Position numbers and translations under genes: made by a program. Of a stretch of 64,000 nucleotides of DNA, positions 28,875 to 36,534 are shown in pieces. The DNA is taken from positions 930,001 to 994,000 of the forward strand of contig NZ_JABEKS010000001.1 in the NCBI RefSeq assembly GCF_012985205.1, read 5' to 3'. The stretch comes from Planctomonas sp. JC2975. GTDB lineage: Bacteria; Actinomycetota; Actinomycetes; Actinomycetales; Microbacteriaceae. Under the pieces are notes generated by a model. That model was not told the DNA's origin, made no database searches, and saw nothing but the letters and a program-made list of their open reading frames with translations. The stretch's first letter is position 1. The number at the start of each line of letters is the position of its first letter.

Positions 28875-29933
28875 CTACCTCCCTGAACGACTGTGCAGAT
28901 CGTGCGACAGCTCGAAGAATCCGCCGATGAATCCGACGCCCCAGCTCACGTGGATGGTCGGCACGACGACGATGAACCGCAGCATAGCGGCGAACCCGTC
29001 CCTGCTCGCGATCGCCGCTGCGGCGGCCACGACGAACAGCACGTAGAGGACGGGGACGGCGAATGCCAGTGCGAGCCACCCGATCGGCGCGCCGACGATC
29101 AGGCCTGCGAGCCCGACGAGACCCACGATGACGGACGCCGCAAGCAGCAGGACGAGCACGGGCGGGGCGAAGTATCTCGCGGAGTTCGCGGACGCGAACC
29201 GTCGCACGAGCTCGCCGCGCCACATCCCGGTGGCGAAGAACTGGTGCACGAGCGAGCGGATGCTCGACCGCGGCTGGTACGTCACCACGAGTCGCGGTGT
29301 GAACCAGACCGTTCCGCCTGCGGCGCGCAGGCGACGGTTGAGCTCCCAGTCCTGACCTCGACGGACACCCTCGTCGAAGAGTCCGACGGCTTCGAGGCGA
29401 TCGCGACGGAAGGATCCGAGATACGCCGTCTGCGCCGGCCCTTCCTTGCCGCCGACGTGATGTTGCGTTCCGCCGAGACCGATGCGCGACTTGTAGGCGC
29501 GAGCGACCGCTTTCTCGAAGGGAGTGGTGCCGCGGGCATCCATCAGGCCGCCGACATTGTCGGCGCCGGTGCGCCGCAGCGTCTCCACGGCGATGCGCGT
29601 GTAGTCGGAGGGAAGCAACGAGTGGGCGTCGACGCGGATCACGACGGGATACGCGGATGCCCGGATCGCCTGGTTCAGACCCGCGGAGGTCGAAGCGGCG
29701 GGATTCGGCACGACGCGTACGTTCGGATGCTCACGAGCAAGCTCGGCGAGCACCACCTCCGTCCCGTCATTGCTGGGACCCACGGCCAGTGTGATGTCGT
29801 ACGGACCCTCGTAGTCCTGCGCGAGGAGACGCTCGACGGCGGCTCGCACGTACGGTGCTTCATTGAGGACCGGCATCACGTACGACACGCCGGGGAGCGC
29901 ACCCGTGGCGCCTGTACTGCTGGATTCGCCCAT
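28875..29933 (-). CDS. Family 2 glycosyltransferase, ExoA-like, membrane-anchored
   Basis: A 352-residue enzyme with a GT-A domain (YVMPVLNEAPYV at the start, VIRVDAHSLL as the DxD-like segment, RGQDWELNRRLRAAGG for the acceptor site) and three C-terminal membrane segments (about 245-340). This is the succinoglycan ExoA-like plan. It may start at GTG 29936. It heads a four-gene minus-strand block with the CDP-alcohol transferase, a second GT2 and the glycerophosphotransferase-like gene. Confidence 0.9.
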   Translation of the reverse strand: MGESSSTGATGALPGVSYVMPVLNEAPYVRAAVERLLAQDYEGPYDITLAVGPSNDGTEVVLAELAREHPNVRVVPNPAASTSAGLNQAIRASAYPVVIRVDAHSLLPSDYTRIAVETLRRTGADNVGGLMDARGTTPFEKAVARAYKSRIGLGGTQHHVGGKEGPAQTAYLGSFRRDRLEAVGLFDEGVRRGQDWELNRRLRAAGGTVWFTPRLVVTYQPRSSIRSLVHQFFATGMWRGELVRRFASANSARYFAPPVLVLLLAASVIVGLVGLAGLIVGAPIGWLALAFAVPVLYVLFVVAAAAAIASRDGFAAMLRFIVVVPTIHVSWGVGFIGGFFELSHDLHSRSGR

Positions 29934-30118
29934 CACATCCGCTCGTCGAACCGGAGGCCAAGCCTATCAGCGCACCGAGCAGGGGATCGAAGCGGCAGGG
30001 AGCGAGGCAGGAGGGAGCGAAAACCGGCGCACTCCGAGACCCGACGTGCGCGGACATCGGATGCCGATCCGCTCCGCGTGTCATCCGCCCCGGGGCCGGC
30101 ATGGCCATGGCGGAACGC

Positions 30119-30157
30119 ACTCGACGGCCCGGAAGCATGTGCTCCGGGCCGTCGAGT
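30119..30157 (-). terminator. Terminator of the HtrA-like protease gene
   Basis: A perfect 15-bp stem (30119-30133 with 30143-30157) with a 9-nt loop, 23 nt past the stop codon of the protease gene. Confidence 0.8.
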
Positions 30158-30180
30158 TCGTTGCCGTGAAGGAGTTGCGG

Positions 30181-31989
30181 TCAGCTGGACAGCGTGCCCA
30201 GCGTCACGTCGCTCTGCTTGGTCTGGCCGTTGCGCTGGTACTCGATCGTGGCCTTGCTTCCGCCCGCCAGCGCCCGGACTTGAGCGGTGAGGTCGGTGGC
30301 GTTCGTGATCGGCTTGCCGTTGAAGTTGGTCACGATGTCGCCTGCCTGCAGACCGGCACCAGCCGCTGCACCGCCGGACGTCACGGACTTGATCAGCGCA
30401 CCGACCGTCGTGGCGTTGGAGTCGGAGGTCGAGTCGGCGACCGTCGCACCGAGCAGACCGCTCGTCGCCTTGCCGTTCTTGATGATCTCGTCGCCGACGC
30501 GCTGCGCCACATTCGACGGGATGGCGAATCCGACGCCGATGCTGCCCGTCTGATCGGTGGAGGAGCTGGACGAGCCCGCACTCGCGATCGCGACGTTGAT
30601 GCCCGTGACCTGACCCTTGGCATTGAGCAGCGGACCGCCCGAGTTGCCGGGGTTGATGGCGGCATCCGTCTGGATCACCGGGAGCGAGATGGTGCTCTGG
30701 GTCGACGACTGACCGCTGCTTCCGCCGTTCTGGTCGAAGTTCCAGAAGTTGAACGGGCTGTTGTCGCCATTCCCGCTGCCGTTGCCGTTGTCCTGCTGAT
30801 CCTGCGAGGGCGCAGCGGACGAGGCGATCTGGATGCTCCTGTTCAGCGCGCTCACGATGCCGTCGGTGACGGTGCCGGAGAGACCGAGCGGGGCGCCGAT
30901 CGCGATCGTCTGGTCGCCGACGTTGACCTTGTCCGAATCGGCGAACGTGGCGGGGGTGAGGCCGCTCACGTTCTGAATCTGGATCACGGCCAGGTCGAGC
31001 ACCGGGTCGGTACCGACGACCTTCGCCTTGTAGATCTTGCCGTCATTGGTCGTCACGGTGATGCTGGCGCTGCCGGTCTCGCCGTCGAGGGTGACCACGT
31101 GCGTGTTGGTGAGGACGTATCCGTCGGAGCTGAGGACGACACCGGATCCGGTGCCTGCCTCCTGAGAGCCCGTCACGTTGATCGTGACGACGCTGGGGCT
31201 GACTTTGGACGCGACAGCCGTCACATCCGTCGCGGTCTGCGGATCGTTCACGGTCACGCTCGTGGCGCCGGTGGACGTCACCGCCTTCGAGTTGCCGGAG
31301 TTCGCAGCGTAGATGCCGACGACCCCTGCTCCGACGCCGCCGCCGAGCAGGCCGGCGAGCACGAACCCGGTGATGAGAAGGCCGGCGCGGTTGCCCTTGC
31401 CGTCCTTCTGCTTCGCAGGCTTCTGCGGCTGACCCGGTTGGCCGGGCGCATAAGGCGGCTGGCCGGCGTACGTCGGCTGACCGAAAGCGCCCTGCTGCGC
31501 GCCGTACTGATAGTTGCCCTGCTGCGCGTACTGCTGCCCGTAGTGGTAGCCGCCCTGCTGAGCTGCATAGGGGTTCTGAGCCCCCTGGCCCTGAGGGCCC
31601 TGGGCATCCGGCTGAGTCGGAATCGCCTGCGACGCCGCGGCTGCGGCGACTGCCTGCGGCGGCAGCGGCTCGGTGGGCTGCGTCTGGTTCGCGGCAGCGC
31701 CGGCCGCCGGCTGCTGGGCAGTGGGCTGCTCTGCTGTGGGCTGCTGGTCGGTCTGACCGTGCGTCGCAGCGGATGCCTCGCCCTGGTCTGCGGCAGAGTG
31801 AGCGTCGGCGGACTGGGTCGGGGCGGAAGTCTGGGTGTCGTGATCCCTGCGGATCGCGTCGAATTCGGCTCGCGGAAGTGTGGCGTCGTGCTCGTCGGTC
31901 CGAGGCGTGTCGGCAACCGAGTCCTGCGACCCCTGCTCCTGCGGGGTGGGCTCCGGCGTCTCCGCGGGGTCCTTCGGTGTGTCGGTCAT
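30181..31989 (-). CDS. HtrA/DegP-like trypsin-type serine protease with PDZ domain
   Basis: A 602-residue membrane-anchored quality-control protease. A cytoplasmic tail of about 200 residues, rich in Gln, Pro, Ala, Gly and Tyr, precedes one membrane helix (203-228). The extracytoplasmic protease has His297 (NTHVV), Asp332 (LDLAV) and Ser450 (GNSGGPL). An inserted Asn/Gly/Ser-rich loop spans about 395-430. A PDZ domain fills 505-600 (GLQAGDIVTNFNGKPI). The ATG has AAGGAG about 9 nt upstream; a longer upstream frame lacks this. Confidence 0.95.
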   Translation of the reverse strand: MTDTPKDPAETPEPTPQEQGSQDSVADTPRTDEHDATLPRAEFDAIRRDHDTQTSAPTQSADAHSAADQGEASAATHGQTDQQPTAEQPTAQQPAAGAAANQTQPTEPLPPQAVAAAAASQAIPTQPDAQGPQGQGAQNPYAAQQGGYHYGQQYAQQGNYQYGAQQGAFGQPTYAGQPPYAPGQPGQPQKPAKQKDGKGNRAGLLITGFVLAGLLGGGVGAGVVGIYAANSGNSKAVTSTGATSVTVNDPQTATDVTAVASKVSPSVVTINVTGSQEAGTGSGVVLSSDGYVLTNTHVVTLDGETGSASITVTTNDGKIYKAKVVGTDPVLDLAVIQIQNVSGLTPATFADSDKVNVGDQTIAIGAPLGLSGTVTDGIVSALNRSIQIASSAAPSQDQQDNGNGSGNGDNSPFNFWNFDQNGGSSGQSSTQSTISLPVIQTDAAINPGNSGGPLLNAKGQVTGINVAIASAGSSSSSTDQTGSIGVGFAIPSNVAQRVGDEIIKNGKATSGLLGATVADSTSDSNATTVGALIKSVTSGGAAAGAGLQAGDIVTNFNGKPITNATDLTAQVRALAGGSKATIEYQRNGQTKQSDVTLGTLSS

Positions 31990-32165
31990 GTGTCGTGCTC
32001 CTTCCAAGCACCTCAAGCATCCGCTTTCATGCTGGGCGTGGTTTATGGGCAATCTGTGAACGCTCTAGAACAATTCCATGAGTTACGGATGCCTGGTACG
32101 GTACGGCGGACCACCGAGGTTCCGGGTGGGCGTCGCATCCATCACTGGATCGGCCGCGATGCCGC

Positions 32166-32990
32166 TCAGCAGCCCGGACCCGTTGGGTCGGCCTGACAGG
32201 TGCCCTGGACCAAGACGGTTTTCGCGTCGCCCGCGACGACGGTGAATGTCGGCGCTGACAGGCTCAGGCTACCGGGCACGCCGCTCCACGGACCGTCGCC
32301 GAGGCGATACGTCGCGGTGTACGAGACGGTCAGTCTCACCGTGTAGCTGCCCGCGGTGCCGTAGACGTGACTCGTCGCCGTCGGCGAGAACTCCGGCACG
32401 CCAAGGTCTTTCCAGGTCGCTCCCCCGTCAGCACCTGCCGCACCGGCTCCGTCGCCGTAGTCCCACGCGAAGCGCACTGGCGTGAAACGCACGCTCGCCG
32501 GCTGTCCGAGCAGTACTCCGGATGCCACGTGCTCGGGAGCCTGCGATACGAAGTTGGCGTCCAGCCCGATGATCGCCCACCCGTTCGGCTCGCCGAACAC
32601 GGTCGGCGCCTGCGGATAGAACGAGGCGAGATCGGACATCGAGACGCCGACCCCTGGGGCCGTCGGCGCAGGACCGCCAGGACTGGAGTGACCGAGCGGG
32701 CACAGATCGGGACGGTCGCACACGAGCGGACTCGGTTCGACGTACGGACCGGGATCGGCGTCGCCGATGCCCTCGTCCGTGCCGGACGACGTGGACTGGT
32801 GGTGGCCGCCGCTGCCGGTCGTCGCGCCCACGTCGACGTGGTCACCGGCGATGGTGCCGGTGGAGCAGCCGCCTGCGTATTGACCCCATCGATCGCATCC
32901 GTCATCCACATGTATCGCAACAGGAAGGAGGCTCATCAAAATTGAGACAACTACTCCGACTATTGCCTGCAAAAGTCTTCTCCGGTCCAT
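32166..32990 (-). CDS. Secreted protein with PKD-like domain
   Basis: A 274-residue exported protein. A signal peptide or anchor (MDRRRLLQAIVGVVVSILMS) begins it, followed by a Ser/Thr/Gly/Asp-rich linker and a PKD-like beta-sandwich at about 170-260: FAWDYGDGAG, SHVYGTAGSYTVRLTVSY. Such domains mediate surface or carbohydrate contacts. It overlaps the preceding lipoprotein gene by 31 nt, so the two are likely co-made. Codon use at its 5' end is visibly less GC-rich than neighbours. Confidence 0.78.
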   Translation of the reverse strand: MDRRRLLQAIVGVVVSILMSLLPVAIHVDDGCDRWGQYAGGCSTGTIAGDHVDVGATTGSGGHHQSTSSGTDEGIGDADPGPYVEPSPLVCDRPDLCPLGHSSPGGPAPTAPGVGVSMSDLASFYPQAPTVFGEPNGWAIIGLDANFVSQAPEHVASGVLLGQPASVRFTPVRFAWDYGDGAGAAGADGGATWKDLGVPEFSPTATSHVYGTAGSYTVRLTVSYTATYRLGDGPWSGVPGSLSLSAPTFTVVAGDAKTVLVQGTCQADPTGPGC

Positions 32991-33520
32991 AGGGTCCGGC
33001 TCGACACAAGCAACACTCGCGATCCGCCGGTGCTGGCGAAGTCGACTTGCCAAGGTGAGCGGGTTTTTCGATCGGCCGAAACGAGCGAGTTGCCAGCAGA
33101 GTCGACAACGTCAACGCCACTAACGTCATCGCAGACATAAATCTCGACCGGAACGGCCGCGGTTGGCCTGTAGAACGAAATCCGAGCTGAGTCGAATGTC
33201 GACTGCCCGGACGTGTGTGCGCCTCGATCCGCAAAATCGCCAGCATCGGCTTCAGCGTCGTGTAAGGCGCTGTTCACCGCGACCGCTTGATAGCTCCGTA
33301 CATTCTGCCCGCCGTCGTGAAGGACCTCATCTGTGACTTTCAGGTACGCCGCATACGCATCCGTGGCGGCCTTCAGCGCCTCCTCGTCCGAGGAGAACAG
33401 CGGTGTGGCGGCCGCGGACGGCGACTTCGTGGGGGCCGATTGCCCAGGGCTGCAGGCGGCGAGCGCGAAGACGAGGAGCACGGCGGAGGCCGTGGCGAGC
33501 ATCCGTCGGCGCACGAGCAT
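32960..33520 (-). CDS. Predicted lipoprotein of unknown function
   Basis: A 186-residue protein with a lipoprotein signal (VLLVFALAAC, lipid-modified Cys at 22) and a mature domain of unknown family. DEEALKAATDAYAAYLKVTDEVL resembles the N-terminus of many secreted actinobacterial proteins of no known role. The C-terminal half is encoded by DNA of clearly lower GC. The ATG lies 6 nt downstream of a TACGTT hexamer. It overlaps the PKD protein gene. Confidence 0.75.
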   Translation of the reverse strand: MLVRRRMLATASAVLLVFALAACSPGQSAPTKSPSAAATPLFSSDEEALKAATDAYAAYLKVTDEVLHDGGQNVRSYQAVAVNSALHDAEADAGDFADRGAHTSGQSTFDSARISFYRPTAAVPVEIYVCDDVSGVDVVDSAGNSLVSADRKTRSPWQVDFASTGGSRVLLVSSRTLWTGEDFCRQ

Positions 33521-33526
33521 GCGTCA

Positions 33527-33532
33527 AACGTA
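33527..33532 (-). promoter_or_regulatory. -10 hexamer TACGTT, leaderless lipoprotein gene
   Basis: TACGTT on the minus strand ends 6 nt before the ATG at 33520. Confidence 0.45.
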
Positions 33533-33657
33533 GGTCAAGCCGGATGATCACGTCGGAGTTGTCCACAGGCTCGAGTACCCCGCAGATCGCCTCTGCCCGC
33601 ACCCACGCGGCGGACCTCGGCATTAGCGTGAAGCCATCGGAGCACGATGGAGGCGAG

Positions 33658-34857
33658 ATGACGGAGTTGGTCCCCGGTCCCTGGCAGCGCGCGGCGCACG
33701 GCGCCGGACTTCTCAGCGACGACGGCGTCGTGAGGGCGACGATCTTCGCCGAGATGAGCGCACTCGCTGCCCGCACAGGAGCCATCAATCTCGGGCAGGG
33801 CTTTCCCGATGAGGACGGCCCCGCCGAAGTGCTCGATGCTGCGGTGCGGAGTATCCGGGACGGGGTGAATCAATATCCGCCCGGCATCGGCATGCCCGTG
33901 CTGCGCGAGGCCATCGCCGAGCACCAGCATCGCTTCTACGGGCTCACCGTCGATCCCGACCGTGAGGTCCTCGTCACGGCGGGCGCCACGGAAGCCCTCG
34001 CCGCCACCCTGCTGGCGCTCGTCAGCGACGGAGACGAGGTCGTCACCTTCGAACCGTTCTACGACGCGTACGGGGCGACCATTGCGCTGGCCGGCGGCGT
34101 CCATCGCACGGTCGCGCTCCGTGCGCCGGAGTTCCGGCCGGATCTCGACGAGCTGCGGGCCGCGGTGAGCGATCGCACCAGGGTGATCCTGGTGAACGAT
34201 CCGCACAATCCGACTGGCGCGGTCTTCGATCGCGACGTGCTCGAGACGATCATCGAGCTGGCGCACGAGCACGACGCGATCATCGTGACCGACGAGGTGT
34301 ACGAGCACCTCACATTCGACCGGCCGCACATCCCGATCGCGACCCTCCCCGGTGGCCGGGATCGCACGGTGACCATCTCGTCGGGCGGCAAGACTTTCAA
34401 CGCCACGGGTTGGAAGATCGGCTGGGCCATCGCTCCCCCGCAGCTGATCACGGCGATCACAGCCGTGAAGCAGTTCCTCACGTATGTGAACGGCGCTCCG
34501 TTCCAGCCGGCGATCGCAGCCGGTCTGCGGATGCCCGATTCCTTCTTCTCCAATGCCGCCGCGACTCTCCGTGCCAAGCGCGACCTGCTCTCGTCGGGCC
34601 TCGAGCTGGCCGGCTTCGACGTGTACGCCTCACACGGCTCGTACTTCGTCGTCGCGGATGCCGCACCCCTCGGCTACTCCGATGCCGTGGCCTTCTGCCG
34701 CGAGCTCCCTTCGCTCGCTGGGGTCGTCGCGGTGCCGATCACGGCGTTCTGCGGGCCACTGCTGCGGGCGGAATCCGCCTCGCTCGTGCGCTTCGCGTTC
34801 TGCAAACGCGTCGACGTGCTCGAGCGCGCCGCGGCTCAGTTGGCACGTCTGAGGTGA
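33658..34857 (+). CDS. Class I/II PLP aminotransferase (DapC / glutamine- or methionine-transaminase type)
   Basis: A 399-residue fold-type-I aminotransferase. PLP-binding residues are seen in NDPHNPTGAVF (Asn), VTDEVYEHL (Asp and Tyr) and SSGGKTFNATGWKIGW, whose first Lys forms the internal aldimine. The N-terminal INLGQGFPDEDGP matches the group containing YbdL, kynurenine-glutamine transaminases and actinobacterial DapC. It converges on a nitrilase-family amidase, a pairing known for glutamine transaminase and omega-amidase, so that role is plausible. The start has GGAGG about 4 nt upstream. Confidence 0.88.
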   Translation: MTELVPGPWQRAAHGAGLLSDDGVVRATIFAEMSALAARTGAINLGQGFPDEDGPAEVLDAAVRSIRDGVNQYPPGIGMPVLREAIAEHQHRFYGLTVDPDREVLVTAGATEALAATLLALVSDGDEVVTFEPFYDAYGATIALAGGVHRTVALRAPEFRPDLDELRAAVSDRTRVILVNDPHNPTGAVFDRDVLETIIELAHEHDAIIVTDEVYEHLTFDRPHIPIATLPGGRDRTVTISSGGKTFNATGWKIGWAIAPPQLITAITAVKQFLTYVNGAPFQPAIAAGLRMPDSFFSNAAATLRAKRDLLSSGLELAGFDVYASHGSYFVVADAAPLGYSDAVAFCRELPSLAGVVAVPITAFCGPLLRAESASLVRFAFCKRVDVLERAAAQLARLR

Positions 34858-34960
34858 CCGCTTCGCCCGATCGCCGGACATGCGATCGGCTACGCACGTG
34901 GTCAGACCACCAACGTCATCGTCGTCATGCGCAGGACCGAGCACCGAACGGATTTCTCGC

Positions 34961-35794
34961 TCATGGCTTCGGGACCACGTCATATCTACGCAGCGCTAGA
35001 GCAGGATTCTGCTGACGCACGGCGGCGAGGCGTTCACGGTCCAACCACGCCAGCGCGATGCCGGTCCGCTCACCGGCATCCGCCATGACGACACCCATCG
35101 GATCGACGACGATGCTCGCTCCGACCCCGATCGGGGCGACGTGGTCTGCCGCTGCGACGAAGACCGTGTTCTCGATCGCCCTTGCGGTGATGAGCGTGCG
35201 CCAGTGGTGCTCCTTGAGGGGTCCGCGTACCCATTCACTCGGGACCACCACGAGATCTGCCCCGGCGTCGACGATCGTGCGCGTCACCTCGGGGAATCGG
35301 AGGTCGTAACACGTCTGGAGGCCGACGGAGAGACCGTCGACGGTGAACAGCTGAGGTGGATCGAGAGGACCCGGGACGACGACATCCGACTCACGCGAGC
35401 CGAACGCATCGTAGAGGTGCTGCTTGCGGTAGACGGCGCGGATGCCTGCTCGTGGAGCGACAGCGGCCAGCGTGTTGGAGAAGTGACCAGGGACATCCGT
35501 CAGCTCTGCGAAGCCCGCCACGATCGTGACGTCGAGCGCTTCGGACAGCTCGGCGACGGCTTTGGTGAACGGACCGTCGAGGGGTTCGGCATGATCCACG
35601 AAGCGCATGTCGACCGGATCGACGAAGTACGACGAATACTCCGGAAAGACGACCAGTCGGGCGCCGCGGGCGACGGACGTGGAGGCGAGCTCTGCCATCC
35701 GCTCCAGGTTCTCCTGAGCGTCGGAGCCAGGCGCGAATTGTGCGACCGCGACGGCGACCGTAGGAGACGCTGCTGCCTGGTCGATGCTCGTCAT
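34961..35794 (-). CDS. Carbon-nitrogen hydrolase, nitrilase superfamily
   Basis: A 277-residue amidase. The Glu-Lys-Cys triad is complete: VVFPEYSS (Glu near 51), RKQHLYDAF (Lys near 124) and QTCYDLRFPE (Cys near 161). The pattern fits the Nit/omega-amidase branch, which hydrolyses deaminated glutathione or alpha-ketoglutaramate. It converges with an aminotransferase that could supply such a product. The ATG is 7 nt downstream of a TAGGCT hexamer, indicating a leaderless transcript. Confidence 0.92.
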   Translation of the reverse strand: MTSIDQAAASPTVAVAVAQFAPGSDAQENLERMAELASTSVARGARLVVFPEYSSYFVDPVDMRFVDHAEPLDGPFTKAVAELSEALDVTIVAGFAELTDVPGHFSNTLAAVAPRAGIRAVYRKQHLYDAFGSRESDVVVPGPLDPPQLFTVDGLSVGLQTCYDLRFPEVTRTIVDAGADLVVVPSEWVRGPLKEHHWRTLITARAIENTVFVAAADHVAPIGVGASIVVDPMGVVMADAGERTGIALAWLDRERLAAVRQQNPALALRRYDVVPKP

Positions 35795-35801
35795 GCCGCT
35801 C

Positions 35802-35807
35802 AGCCTA
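35802..35807 (-). promoter_or_regulatory. -10 hexamer TAGGCT, leaderless nitrilase gene
   Basis: TAGGCT on the minus strand ends 7 nt before the ATG at 35794. Confidence 0.6.
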
Positions 35808-35945
35808 TGGCGAGGGCCACGGGGTGACGAAGGTCGGAGGACTCGGACACTGCAGGGTGACGTTCCCCGGACACGCCCGGGCGCTCGCCGACGTCACCTC
35901 GATTTCACCTCGCCGCGGACGCCATGCTAGGCTCACTAATCGTGC

Positions 35946-36019
35946 CGCGGGGTGGAGCAGCTCGGTAGCTCGCTGGGCTCATAACCCAGAGGTCGCAGGT
36001 TCAAATCCTGTCCCCGCAA
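35946..36019 (+). tRNA. Initiator tRNA-fMet (anticodon CAT)
   Basis: A 74-nt tRNA without encoded CCA. Two initiator hallmarks are present: an unpaired C1-A72 at the top of the acceptor stem (CGCGGGG against CCCCGCA) and three G-C pairs next to the anticodon loop (GGG-CTCATAA-CCC). A TAGGCT hexamer at 35928-35933 with TTCACC 18 nt further upstream is a likely promoter. A strong terminator follows at once. Confidence 0.96.
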
Positions 36020-36024
36020 CAAAA

Positions 36025-36066
36025 GAACGGCTCCTGATCAGGGATTTCCTTGATCAGGAGCCGTTC
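36025..36066 (+). terminator. Strong intrinsic terminator of tRNA-fMet
   Basis: A perfect 16-bp stem (36025-36040 with 36051-36066), 10-nt loop, then GCTTTTT, 6 nt after the tRNA end. One of the few here with a T-tract. Confidence 0.92.
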
Positions 36067-36177
36067 GCTTTTTGCTACCCCGAAACGCCCGGAGAGGCTC
36101 GTTGCGGTGCTGGATCGGCCGCCCCGACCCGTGGCGAGCTCGACGAGAACGCGATGAGTTCCTTCCGAGCGCGGGCC

Positions 36178-36352
36178 CACTCTGGTCGCAACACGTGTGC
36201 CCACTCTCGTTGCAACACGCGCGCTCACTCGGGTAGCAACACCCGCGCCAGCTCTCGCCGCAACATCGCGCTCACTCTGGTCGCAACACGTGTGTCCACT
36301 CTCGTTGCTACGCCCGCGCTCACTCTCGGTGCACACGCGCACCCACTCTGAC
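36178..36352. repeat. Degenerate 24-nt tandem repeat array upstream of the lyase gene
   Basis: Seven units and a partial eighth, of 24 nt with two shorter ones (23 and 22 nt): starts at 36178, 36202, 36226, 36250, 36273, 36297, 36321. The consensus is CACTCTCG followed by TTGCAACACGCGCGCT. Units 1 and 5 differ at one position, and units 2 and 6 are also alike, so a block of four units (95 nt) was probably duplicated. No spacers are present. Reading frames through it cross the tRNA or its terminator and are not credible genes. Confidence 0.9.
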
Positions 36353-36433
36353 GATCACGAAGGTGCAGGTCCGGAGATCCAACGCGCACTCCAGCGGACG
36401 CCGGCGACACACCAACGACTCCGGTGCAAACGT

Positions 36434-36460
36434 TGACCCCCGCGCAGGGGTGGCCATAGT
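36434..36460 (+). promoter_or_regulatory. Candidate promoter of the lyase gene
   Basis: TTGACC at 36434-36439 and CATAGT at 36455-36460, 15 nt apart (short). The palindrome at 36467 lies where transcription would begin. Confidence 0.45.
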
Positions 36461-36466
36461 GTGCGA

Positions 36467-36479
36467 GGAAGCGCTTTCC
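36467..36479 (+). promoter_or_regulatory. LacI-family-type operator palindrome
   Basis: GGAAGCGCTTTCC, centred on a CG step with the AGCGCT core typical of LacI/GalR-family sites that control sugar-degradation genes. It sits just after the candidate -10 box, where a bound repressor would block transcription. Confidence 0.6.
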
Positions 36480-36534
36480 GACATCCGCCGACAACGGGCA
36501 GCGCAGGCAACGAAGCCACAAGGAGGAGACACTC

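Noticed and set aside
29863-32196. 777-residue plus-strand frame
   Set aside because: Antisense to the GT2 and HtrA genes; composition is His/Arg/Gly-rich shadow sequence.
35824-36351. 175-residue plus-strand frame rich in repeated R-A-H-S/N-T motifs
   Set aside because: It runs through tRNA-fMet, its terminator and the tandem array; open only because of repeat and GC composition.
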